From contig JAJCZC010000016.1 of assembly GCA_029262575.1 (NCBI GenBank), forward strand, positions 1-46,598: a stretch of DNA of 46,598 bases, written 5' to 3'. The notes beneath the pieces are model-generated. The model was not told the DNA's origin. It made no database searches and saw only the letters and a program-made list of their open reading frames with translations. Positions 1 through 7,142 of this stretch are shown piece after piece. The DNA comes from Candidatus Babelota bacterium. Lineage in GTDB: Bacteria > Babelota > Babeliae > Babelales > Vermiphilaceae. The translations under genes and the position numbers were made by a program. Within the stretch, counting starts at the first letter, position 1. The number at the start of each line of letters is the position of its first letter.

Positions 1-31
1 GTTTTTTGATAAGATTATCTAGAAATTTCAT

Positions 32-70
32 TAGCCGATTCCTTTTTAAAGCGAGGTTTCGGCTATTTTT
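32..70 (+). terminator. Rho-independent terminator of an upstream gene outside the window
   Basis: A 7-bp inverted repeat (TAGCCGA / TCGGCTA) around a 20-nt loop is followed by TTTTT. The T-run lies on the plus-strand side, so it would end a plus-strand transcript entering from the left. Confidence 0.5.
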
Positions 71-121
71 ATACCAAATTTTTCTTTTTTTGTGTAGTTA
101 AATCTTTTTGATAATTCCCTT

Positions 122-138
122 ATTACGCATAAGGTCTA
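122..138. repeat. 17-bp sequence repeated inverted at 46358-46374
   Basis: The 17 bases here (ATTACGCATAAGGTCTA) are the exact reverse complement of 46358-46374, which lies about 40 bp beyond the stop of the transposase fragment at the right edge. It may be a solo insertion-sequence end. A 17-mer match is not far above chance in AT-rich DNA of this length, so its position beside a transposase is the main support. Confidence 0.3.
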
Positions 139-156
139 ATATAAAGGTTTACTATT

Positions 157-1611
157 TTAATAACTTACGCCTATTTTGCCCCAAACAGTCCAATTAGATA
201 AAGCATTACAATCAACTGAAGATTCATAGCAAACACATAGGCCAAATAATGCAGGTAATGTGCAGATATGCGTGTCGTAGCCAAAAGCACCATAAATAGA
301 GTTTGTTAATGAGCGCGGCATGGTGCCCGATTCAATATTAAGATCGCATATGTTTAATTCGACAAAGGTGCTATCAGATGTAATAGGGTTATAAACCAAT
401 GACTGACAAATAGTCGCGCATGATGCTGTTGTTGGGTTCATCCCACAATCGCCGGGCATATCATATATGCCAAAACCATCAGGAAGGTCACATAAAGTGA
501 CTCGCTCTTGTTGTTGCCACCATAAATCATAGCCAACTTCAATATCCCAATTTTTATGGCGATAATGGGCTGCAAGCCACCAATCAATGCGTGAGCGTAG
601 GCGCACTTGCGCATCTTGCGTGAAAAGGTTGATGCCTGAAAGGCTGTTTGATGGTGCATCTTTGTGTGCAACTTGTAGGTAACGTGACCAATCACCATTT
701 TTGCATAGATCAAATGAACGTTTTTCACATGATGTGAGACCGTATAGATATTTGAAATCGCTCAGTATGGCTAATTCCTGCTCGTCGCTATCAAAATCAT
801 AAAGCATGTAATCAAAGATAACACCAAAGCCAACGCCAGTTATTTTGCCGCCCACAGCTGGCTCAAAAAGACACTCTGCCGTTGCACTTTTGCCAGTTGG
901 AGCCGTGGCGGTAATATAGGGGCTTATATGATCAGGAGCATCTTGACCACGAAAAAGCCAATCATAACCAAACTTGAATTCTACGTTATCTATGCCACTC
1001 GCGGTTTGCGTTTCGGGGCAAAATCTGCCAAATTCCCAATCTTTTTGATTAAGTGCTTGGCATATGTTAGCAACATCACATGCAACACCCCCGGATGTGC
1101 TTGGGCATTCGCATAGTCTGAGTTCATGTTTTGATTTCATTGCAGCAAATGCAATGTCTGACCATAAACGAGCACCGATTTTTGGTTGCCAATTTATACG
1201 AATATTTATATAAGCACCAATGAGGGTGCGCCGTGGGTTGATGGAAAATGAGCCATCGAAAAGTTGCCCATCGGGTGCCATAAGATTAAGCCACAATGAA
1301 CCAATGTTACCAGTGCCATCTTCTTTAACGCTCACATCGCATTGATTGCATGGCAAAAAGAATCGTGCGATTTCATCGCCATTGGTTGAGCGTTGCACAA
1401 AAGGTGATGCTTGCACGGTTATAAATGCGTCATGTTTTTGATATATAACACGATACCACCAATAGAGCGTTAGTGTGTGTTGGATAACGCTGTTGGTCGT
1501 GATATCGCGTGGAATAAAGGCGCTATGGGAATGGCACGGTGGCTCACACAGAGATGATGAGCTGTATAATATTAAATAGATGATCACGGTTAACCACGAA
1601 TGTTTAAACAT
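157..1611 (-). CDS. Putative outer-membrane beta-barrel (porin-like) protein
   Basis: I do not recognise a named family. The 484-residue product has a signal peptide (about residues 1-22, hydrophobic core LTVIIYLILYSSSS). The body is rich in alternating aromatic and polar stretches, such as SRIDWWLAAHYRHKNWDIEV, as in beta-barrel strands. It ends in an alternating aromatic segment, WTVWGKIGVSY, with a C-terminal tyrosine, like the beta-signal of outer-membrane proteins. Many cysteines in the middle suggest extracellular disulfide-bonded loops. I chose the ATG at 1611, which is preceded by AAAGAG; an upstream in-frame ATG at 1638 overlaps arfB and would place residues before the signal peptide. 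It lies 19 bp downstream of arfB on the same strand, probably in one transcript. The barrel assignment is inference. Confidence 0.6.
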   Translation of the reverse strand: MFKHSWLTVIIYLILYSSSSLCEPPCHSHSAFIPRDITTNSVIQHTLTLYWWYRVIYQKHDAFITVQASPFVQRSTNGDEIARFFLPCNQCDVSVKEDGTGNIGSLWLNLMAPDGQLFDGSFSINPRRTLIGAYINIRINWQPKIGARLWSDIAFAAMKSKHELRLCECPSTSGGVACDVANICQALNQKDWEFGRFCPETQTASGIDNVEFKFGYDWLFRGQDAPDHISPYITATAPTGKSATAECLFEPAVGGKITGVGFGVIFDYMLYDFDSDEQELAILSDFKYLYGLTSCEKRSFDLCKNGDWSRYLQVAHKDAPSNSLSGINLFTQDAQVRLRSRIDWWLAAHYRHKNWDIEVGYDLWWQQQERVTLCDLPDGFGIYDMPGDCGMNPTTASCATICQSLVYNPITSDSTFVELNICDLNIESGTMPRSLTNSIYGAFGYDTHICTLPALFGLCVCYESSVDCNALSNWTVWGKIGVSY

Positions 1612-1630
1612 TGTTACTCTTTCTTTATAT

Positions 1631-2059
1631 TTATTCAAAATCTTTTCTGCTGCGGGTGCGTTTGAGTACGCTGCGCATTTTTTTTGATTTTAAACGTTTT
1701 TCTTTAACGTTTTTTGAGATGCCTGTTTTTTTTCTTTTTTTTGGTACATGTAATGCATCGCATAGTTTTTTTACCAATTGAGCTATGGCTAGTTTTTTAT
1801 TTTGTAGTTGACTACGGGTTGAGCCATTTTGTATAACAAGGTCGCCATCTGTTGTCAGCTCAGATTGCATTTTTTCAGATACACGATGTTTTTGGTTTCC
1901 ATTGAGTGCATTTGTTTTGTGAATGTTCCATCGAATGATCACACGAGTGTTTGTTTTGTTGACATGTTGTCCGCCTGGACCACCTGCGCGAGCAGTTGTT
2001 ATTTCAAGTTCATGCTCGGGAATATATATTCCATTTTTAATGTGAATATCATTTTTCAT
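1631..2059 (-). CDS. arfB: Peptidyl-tRNA hydrolase ArfB (YaeJ/ICT1-type ribosome rescue factor)
   Basis: ArfB rescues ribosomes stalled without a stop codon by hydrolysing the peptidyl-tRNA in the P site. The 142-residue product matches the usual length of about 140. It has the catalytic GGQ loop (AGGPGGQHVNKTNTRV, GGQ at about residues 29-31), the RSQLQNKKLA segment, and a strongly basic C-terminal tail (KKRKKTGISKNVKEKRLKSK) of the kind that enters the mRNA channel. The ATG at 2059 gives the family-like N-terminus (KNDIHIKNGIYIPEHEL). The open frame extends upstream to 2146, but those residues do not look like the family. The porin-like gene follows 19 bp downstream. Confidence 0.92.
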   Translation of the reverse strand: MKNDIHIKNGIYIPEHELEITTARAGGPGGQHVNKTNTRVIIRWNIHKTNALNGNQKHRVSEKMQSELTTDGDLVIQNGSTRSQLQNKKLAIAQLVKKLCDALHVPKKRKKTGISKNVKEKRLKSKKMRSVLKRTRSRKDFE

Positions 2060-2155
2060 CGTTTTTTCTTTTTTTATATATGAGAGTTTGATTATGAATA
2101 TTGCATATGTGTATGAATTTTCATAGAGTTTTTTGGTGAAGCACATTGTTTAAAT

Positions 2156-2190
2156 AAAAAAAGGCCCTTGAAGAATTCAGGAGCCTTTTT
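2156..2190 (-). terminator. Bidirectional hairpin terminator
   Basis: AAAAAGGC and GCCTTTTT form a stem around a loop, with T-runs on both strands. It sits just past the stop of the 2208-4016 gene and before arfB, so its main role is probably to end the former. Confidence 0.6.
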
Positions 2191-2207
2191 ACAAACAAAG
2201 TTATATT

Positions 2208-4016
2208 TTATATTTCTAACTTATCAATGTCGATATTCCATTTTCCCTGTGCTTTATATTCTTGAATCAAATCTTGTGCTTTATGTGTATGAAACATGCG
2301 ATGAAATAGTTGTTTGGTGTTTGGATTGTATATATATATCAACAATCCTATTATGGGTTTATTGTCTAGGTAATAAGCACATGGCACGCTGATCATGATG
2401 TCTTGGCCTGAATGTTTTCGGCTAGAAATATTCTGTTGAATGCCACATTTATTAATAAAGTCGTCAGCAGCAAGAGGAAAACTATGGGCTATAGTCATGT
2501 ATTCTTGCATGTTTTTATCTGGGGTATAATTTTTGTGAGTTGAATCATGATATCCTTGAGTTTTTAAAGCGAGATTAGGTGCATGTATCCAATCTTTAAT
2601 ATTTTGTGTCCACGTTGTTTTGTTGGATAATTTATCGGCATTGGGTTTATCGAGTTTAAAAAGTTTCAAGGTGCAGTTATGTTTTTGATCTTTAATGGTT
2701 ATCATGGTATTTGTTTTGCTTAAAACATAACTGTCATCAGGCTTTTTGATTGGAAATTGATGAATCAAGGTTGCTTGTGTTTGATTGTTTTGTGTTGAAG
2801 TTGAGCAAGAATTCGAACTTGAATTCGATGTAAATGTATTATTCGCAGGTTTAATGTTATTAGCTGGCTTGAATAGATTTTCTTTTTGTGCATTGCGATT
2901 CGGCTTCTTTTTCTTGCTCCGAGCTTGCTTTTTTCGGTTATTAGCGTTTTGGCGATTGTTTTTTTGATAAGATTGAGTGGCTCTTTGAAGCCAATCTAGA
3001 TCACTTTTATTTTTGGTTGAAGAATTAGTTATTGCTGTTTTTTTATTTTCTGTAACAAATCGAGTCAGGTCCCCGTTTAAAGTTTTAGGCATAACTTGAT
3101 CATTAAATTTGGCGAAATTTCCTTGAAGTTGAAAGCGTATATGTTCATTATAGTATCTTTTGATCAACCCTATATGTTTTGTGTGATGTCCTTGAAGCAT
3201 TAGCGCTTGTTTATACCATGCAGCATAAAGTTGCTCTTTTCTTTTTGGGGTCAATTGGGCATAAGAATCTCCTGGATATTGCTTCTGAAGCTTGTGATAT
3301 AGATACAAGTATTGTAGAAAATTATCGAAATTACCTTTGGAGAGAACTGCTTTATTTTCTTTTAGATAGAAATTCATTGTATATATACATTGTCTGCTGC
3401 CTTTTTTTGCTTCAAACATTTCAAGTTTTAACTGATAGAGCTTGGCTTCTTCGGCTAGTTCTTGATCTGGAGAATTCAAATATGTTGGAAGTTCTTTGCG
3501 CAGATCGTCTAAAAGCTCTGGATAATCTTGTTCTAGATAGTCAGCTGGCGATACTATGAGGGCGTTATAGCGTAAGTGGAGTGCAATTGCTTCTGGGCTT
3601 TTAAGTCTAATATTTGATGTAATAAGGCGTGTTTTTGGAGAAAAAGTATGTTTCGTTGTGATTATTTCGAATTGTTTGCGGCGAAGATCTTTCGTTTTCA
3701 TTTCATATATATAGCGTTTTTTTGCAAGATGCATGAGGACTTCTTGAAGTATTAATTGCTGTGCTTTTAGTTTTTGATGTCGCTTGACACTGACTTTTTG
3801 TGCATTGCGTTTTTCTTGTGGCAGTCTTAATTTTTTTAGGTCTAGCGTAGAAATATCTGGCACCATGGTATTTGATAGCAAAGAGCTTAAACTTATTGCA
3901 TCGTTTATGCTTTGTTGCGTTATTTTATAGTTATTGTTGTTATTTGAGCCAAATATGGTTGCGTTGCTTAAAAAACAGCCAAGAATTGCCAATAACATCT
4001 TTTTTTGATTCATCAT
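2208..4016 (-). CDS. Large exported protein of unknown function with a low-complexity linker
   Basis: I do not recognise this 602-residue protein. A signal peptide (about residues 1-23, LLAILGCFLSNATIFG) is followed by a poly-Asn patch. Next comes a basic, mostly helical region to about residue 330, with alternating Lys/Arg/Glu and likely coiled coil. A disordered linker follows (about 345-415), first Lys/Arg-rich (KKQARSKKKKPNRN), then Asn/Ser/Thr-rich. A folded C-terminal domain (about 420-602) contains TIAHSFPLAADDFINKCG and VPCAYYLDNKPIIGLLIYIY. The plan of export signal, helical part, flexible linker and compact C-terminal domain is typical of secreted effectors or toxins, but that reading is inference. 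A GGGGGGAAA tract precedes the double ATG start. Confidence 0.7.
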   Translation of the reverse strand: MMNQKKMLLAILGCFLSNATIFGSNNNNNYKITQQSINDAISLSSLLSNTMVPDISTLDLKKLRLPQEKRNAQKVSVKRHQKLKAQQLILQEVLMHLAKKRYIYEMKTKDLRRKQFEIITTKHTFSPKTRLITSNIRLKSPEAIALHLRYNALIVSPADYLEQDYPELLDDLRKELPTYLNSPDQELAEEAKLYQLKLEMFEAKKGSRQCIYTMNFYLKENKAVLSKGNFDNFLQYLYLYHKLQKQYPGDSYAQLTPKRKEQLYAAWYKQALMLQGHHTKHIGLIKRYYNEHIRFQLQGNFAKFNDQVMPKTLNGDLTRFVTENKKTAITNSSTKNKSDLDWLQRATQSYQKNNRQNANNRKKQARSKKKKPNRNAQKENLFKPANNIKPANNTFTSNSSSNSCSTSTQNNQTQATLIHQFPIKKPDDSYVLSKTNTMITIKDQKHNCTLKLFKLDKPNADKLSNKTTWTQNIKDWIHAPNLALKTQGYHDSTHKNYTPDKNMQEYMTIAHSFPLAADDFINKCGIQQNISSRKHSGQDIMISVPCAYYLDNKPIIGLLIYIYNPNTKQLFHRMFHTHKAQDLIQEYKAQGKWNIDIDKLEI

Positions 4017-4117
4017 AGATTTCCCCCCATTTTTATGTTGTTATTCTTAGAATAAGTTAAATAATGCGGTTTGTCAAAAAAAACAAGCGGGCCCAGGTCT
4101 TTTTCTTGCTGACAGAG

Positions 4118-4141
4118 AAGCTTTTTTAGATAAAAAAGCTT
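4118..4141. promoter_or_regulatory. 10-bp perfect hairpin in a divergent intergenic region
   Basis: AAGCTTTTTT and AAAAAAGCTT form a perfect 10-bp inverted repeat with a 4-nt loop, between divergently transcribed genes. With no T-run matched to either gene end, it could be an attenuator or a DNA site. The function is unknown. Confidence 0.3.
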
Positions 4142-4272
4142 ATTTTAGGTGTTTTTTATAGGAAAAGCAGGTTTTTTTACCTAAAGCCTAGATATTTTCT
4201 ATTTGGATATATTATAGTGATGTTATAGCTGGATATAGGTATTTTTAGGTATTTTTAAAAAAGGAGCTTGTT

Positions 4273-4476
4273 ATGGCTTTTACTGCAAAATCGAAAAAAA
4301 GCGGAAAATCCTACCATTTGCACTCAAAAGAGGTGAAATTGGCTGGTGGACGTTTGCAAAGAATTTATTACTTTGCTGGTGAAGCAGGTGAGAATGCTAT
4401 TGATGCATTACCTGAAGGGTACGAAGTTTTTGAAAACAAACGTACCGGTTTGCCAATGTTGCGTAAGAAAAAGTAA
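4273..4476 (+). CDS. Small conserved basic protein of unknown function
   Basis: This 67-residue, Lys-rich protein resembles a widespread small bacterial family of unknown role, with the pattern K-S-G-x-x-Y-x-L-H near the N-terminus, GGRLQRIYYFAG in the middle and LPEGYEVFENKRTGLPML at the end. There is no signal peptide, so it should be cytoplasmic. The start is fixed by a strong ribosome binding site (AAGGAGCTTGTT-ATG). It stands alone, with its own terminator immediately downstream. Its basic charge and size would suit nucleic-acid or ribosome association, but nothing in the sequence shows this. Confidence 0.85.
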   Translation: MAFTAKSKKSGKSYHLHSKEVKLAGGRLQRIYYFAGEAGENAIDALPEGYEVFENKRTGLPMLRKKK

Positions 4477-4505
4477 TCTTGTGTACATTGCATGTAAAAA
4501 GATTT

Positions 4506-4539
4506 AGGCGAAGGGATTATGCTTTCGCCTATTTTTTTT
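4506..4539 (+). terminator. Rho-independent terminator of the 4273-4476 gene
   Basis: A 7-bp stem (AGGCGAA / TTCGCCT) is followed by a run of eight T. Confidence 0.8.
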
Positions 4540-4553
4540 GATTAATTTGAACT

Positions 4554-4799
4554 CTAACTCGTAATTTCGTCGTATAAGCCAAGAGCTGCTTTGGCAGTTT
4601 TATGGTGAAGTGGAATTTCAACACACTTGGCGTTTGTTTTGAAAACATTCATTAAGACGCCAATCTTTGCATTGCAATATGCCCATGGGTGGCCGTTGGT
4701 GAATTGATTAAGTCGTTTGAATCCACCGCAAAAAACACTAAAATACAAGCTATGACTTTTCTTGGATTTCGAAGGAAGGATAGCTATAATTGAGCGCAT
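4554..4799 (-). CDS. Small unrecognised open frame, possibly a gene remnant
   Basis: This 81-codon frame begins 5 bp after the stop of the exported-protein gene at 4805-5329 and lacks a ribosome binding site. The protein (for example NGHPWAYCNAKIGVLMNVFK, VEIPLHHKTAKAALGLYDEI) looks more protein-like than most random frames and keeps reading open upstream for about ten codons (YKQAQARLN) in a frame different from the neighbour. It could be a translationally coupled small protein or the tail of a decayed gene. No family is recognised. Confidence 0.35.
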   Translation of the reverse strand: MRSIIAILPSKSKKSHSLYFSVFCGGFKRLNQFTNGHPWAYCNAKIGVLMNVFKTNAKCVEIPLHHKTAKAALGLYDEITS

Positions 4800-4804
4800 T
4801 GCGT

Positions 4805-5329
4805 TTAGACGGGCTTGTGCTTGCTTGTATGAGCCGAACTAGGGGTTTTTAATGCGCTGATCAACTGTGCTGTTATGCAAATTTTTTGAGGGCTAGCCGT
4901 TTGATTGGCTGAGTATGAATTATCTTTAGTTTGTATCATTCTTGCACATTCTGGATTGACCATATGCAAATAGAGTTCAGATGGGTTGATGTTGTAGCCT
5001 ATTCTTTCTGCCATATAAATAGCACATTTTAATTGTAGCTTGGTTATGCTCTCTTCGTTGTATTTATTTGGGCTTATATGTTCGATGAATTCTTTATTTA
5101 ATTTTAATTTTTTTGTGTGGGCGTTAATTTTACTTGCTACTTTATTTAGGCGAACAATATTATCCGGGTTTTTCAGGGAGACTAACGATCCTTGTAGTGG
5201 GTAATAATGTTCGATTTTCATTGTTTTTAAAAAAGAGATAGCTTCTTCAAGTGCTCCGTCTTCTTTTTTTTGAATAACTGCATGCGAAGCGGTCGAGAAT
5301 AGTGCAAGTAAATAAACATATCTCTTCAA
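4805..5329 (-). CDS. Exported protein of unknown function
   Basis: This 174-residue protein is not recognised. I chose the TTG at 5329 because a strong AAGGAGACAAT ribosome binding site precedes it and it gives a clean signal peptide (MKRYVYLLALFSTASHA, cleavage near residue 17). An in-frame ATG at 5365 would add twelve polar residues before it. The mature part is mainly helical, with KINAHTKKLKLNKEFIEHI and an LQLKCAIYMAERIGYNINP segment, and the C-terminus is Ser/Thr/Lys-rich and probably disordered. It is presumably periplasmic or exported. Confidence 0.65.
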   Translation of the reverse strand: MKRYVYLLALFSTASHAVIQKKEDGALEEAISFLKTMKIEHYYPLQGSLVSLKNPDNIVRLNKVASKINAHTKKLKLNKEFIEHISPNKYNEESITKLQLKCAIYMAERIGYNINPSELYLHMVNPECARMIQTKDNSYSANQTASPQKICITAQLISALKTPSSAHTSKHKPV

Positions 5330-5426
5330 ATTGTCTCCTTGTGTATAAGAATGCTGCTTTTGCATAAATCTATAAATAGCATTATAATAGAAAATAATTA
5401 GATACTTTTCAAGCCTGGAATGAGCA

Positions 5427-5633
5427 GTGAATACACAAAATAATAATACGCTTGGTACTTTGTATATTGTTTTTGGAGCGTTACTTTTCTTTTCAGTGGC
5501 CGGTTATTGGCTACTCAGAGTTGCTTTAGCTTTTGCTGCATATCACATTATTAATTATGGGCTTGCATTGCGCGGGTTTCCTCCCCTGACTTACTACGTG
5601 ATGCGTTGGTTTAGTGGCTCACGGCCATATTAA
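5427..5633 (+). CDS. Small membrane protein
   Basis: This 68-residue product starts at GTG (5427), preceded by GGAATGAG. One or two hydrophobic segments span about residues 10-45 (LYIVFGALLFFSVAGYWLL, then VALAFAAYHIINYGLAL). A short cytoplasmic-type tail ends in RWFSGSRPY. It lies 71 bp upstream of another membrane-protein gene on the same strand. No family is recognised. Confidence 0.6.
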   Translation: MNTQNNNTLGTLYIVFGALLFFSVAGYWLLRVALAFAAYHIINYGLALRGFPPLTYYVMRWFSGSRPY

Positions 5634-5704
5634 TGCCACATCAGTCTTCTTTTACTTTTTTAATACATTGATTTAAACATTTTTTTATATTTCGGAGTTT
5701 TATT

Positions 5705-6454
5705 ATGAACAAAAGATTCTATCTCTCAACTGCAGTAAAAAGGGGATTTGAAGTTGGGCTCAATAATGTGCAGACGCTTATTCCAGTCACCTTGTTATTT
5801 TTTACAACAATATTCACTGTAAGCTTTGCCGCTCTTTTTTCATTAATGAATGTCGGCCCAGTTAAAACCTTAATAGAAAGTTTGAAGGGTGCAACGCAAG
5901 CAACGGTATATCAAGCAGTTTCTGAATTTTTAATCAATCATCCAGGTATGCTGGTCAATGGCGGGTTGGCTTTATTGCTTATCTGGACAGTTAGTTGCTG
6001 GCTCGGAGTCGGTTTTTTTAAGGTAATGTTTGATGTGAATGATACAGGCGCCAGCTCTGTTTCTCGTTTATTCTCTGGTTCATTTAAAACTGCAATGAAA
6101 GTTTTTGCTGTATTCATATTGTTGATGGTTGCGATCGTTTTGGGGCTTCTGTTGTTTATTATTCCAGGAATCTATTTGGTTGTACGTTCAGTGTTTGTAC
6201 TTTATTTCATTATCGATAAAGATGCTGGCATAGTTGAAAGTTTCAAATTAAGTTGGCACGCCACTCAAGGCCAATTTTGGAATGTAGCTGGTTTGGCAAT
6301 AGTTATAGCGACGGTGTCTGGATTTGTTTCTTTAAGCCCGTTGGCACTGTTGTTAGCGTCACCACTTTCAGGAATTATTGGTATTGCATTCTATCGCCAG
6401 CTTACTGAAGATAACGCAGTTGAACAAAAACAGCTGCAAGATGCAACGGAGTAG
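5705..6454 (+). CDS. Polytopic inner-membrane protein (DUF975 / GlpQ-type membrane-domain-like)
   Basis: The 249-residue protein has about five to six predicted membrane helices: residues 22-48, 78-98, 129-155, 158-172, 194-212 and 214-228. The pattern IIPGIYLVVRSVFVLYFIID followed by a short AGIVESFKLSWHATQGQFW amphipathic stretch is characteristic of the DUF975 and glycerophosphodiesterase membrane-domain-like families. These are integral membrane proteins of largely unknown role. The start is supported by CGGAGTTTTATT-ATG, and a terminator follows. A structural role or a role in membrane homeostasis is only a guess. Confidence 0.75.
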   Translation: MNKRFYLSTAVKRGFEVGLNNVQTLIPVTLLFFTTIFTVSFAALFSLMNVGPVKTLIESLKGATQATVYQAVSEFLINHPGMLVNGGLALLLIWTVSCWLGVGFFKVMFDVNDTGASSVSRLFSGSFKTAMKVFAVFILLMVAIVLGLLLFIIPGIYLVVRSVFVLYFIIDKDAGIVESFKLSWHATQGQFWNVAGLAIVIATVSGFVSLSPLALLLASPLSGIIGIAFYRQLTEDNAVEQKQLQDATE

Positions 6455-6483
6455 TTTATAACTAAAAAAGTTTGTAAATGATA

Positions 6484-6516
6484 AAAAAAGAGCCGCTTTA
6501 AAGCGGCTCTTTTTTG
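6484..6516 (+). terminator. Rho-independent terminator
   Basis: A near-perfect stem (AGAGCCGCTTT / AAAGCGGCTCT) followed by TTTTTT lies 30 bp after the stop of the membrane-protein gene. Confidence 0.9.
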
Positions 6517-7105
6517 TGTGAACTGGTGCGTTCCATATATTTATAGCGGGAATCACTAAGTTCTATACAAATACAATAATAGTTCACGCCATGCTTTGGT
6601 CACAAAATTGATTTTCTTTTTTTGTCATCCTCTATCGTGTCCATGTTGATGAAAATATGGCTGGTAGTTTTCCCGCGTCCTCTTCGATACTTCGCTATGC
6701 TCAACTTCCAGCCTTCGCCAAGCCTTCGGCGGACAGGCAGGATGAAAGAATGTTTTTCCTTTAGCGTATATGCAAGGCATAAGATCGAGCCTTGGCGAGA
6801 GCGGTGGCCTGCAGGCTACATTTGCCTTTGCAAGCCGTGGCAGCACGATAATGCAGTTAAAGGACTTGCTTCGCCTAGCAGCATACAACAACACAAAAGC
6901 AAGTGTGAGCCGATTTTATACGCGACGAAAGGTTTCGAAAGGCGAAGCCTTCGGGCCTGGAGTCCAGAGGTATTGGCAAGAATACCTTTGGGACACACAT
7001 GATATACAATACAAAATAACTAAACGGCCGGGCAAAATCATCCTTCGATACGCTCAACTATCTTGAGCACTCAGGACGGGGCAAAAAATAAAGAAAGTTA
7101 ACCAC
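6517..7105. repeat. GC-richer non-coding island carrying dispersed repeat units
   Basis: No gene is supported in this stretch. Base composition is visibly richer in G+C than the flanks. Several short open frames overlap on both strands without ribosome binding sites. The segment holds copies of a short motif around CTTCGATA(C/G)GCTCA: near 6686-6713, inside the island near 6716-6744 (CCTTCGGCGGACAGGCAGGA), and 7039-7078. Related units occur at about 35757-35805 and 44321-44345. It looks like a cluster of palindromic, REP-like intergenic repeats that transcription terminators fence on both sides (6484-6516 and 7106-7142). Confidence 0.6.
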
Positions 7106-7142
7106 AAAAAAAGAGTCGCTTATTAAAGCGACTCTTTCTTTT
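7106..7142 (-). terminator. Terminator overlapping the mutL stop
   Basis: A stem AAGAGTCGCTT / AAGCGACTCTT is followed on the minus strand by a T-run. The mutL stop codon (7123-7125) lies in the loop, so the hairpin is built from the last codons and the trailer. Confidence 0.85.

Noticed and set aside
438-728. Open frame of 96 codons on the minus strand
   Set aside because: A different frame inside the porin-like gene; no ribosome binding site or protein-like features.
3179-3559. 126-codon plus-strand frame
   Set aside because: Antisense to the exported protein at 2208-4016; its hydrophobic, Cys/Leu-rich product is typical of shadow translation.
6622-7066. Several overlapping open frames in the GC-richer island
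   Set aside because: They overlap on both strands, lack ribosome binding sites, and run through the repeat units; GC-rich repeats commonly keep frames open.
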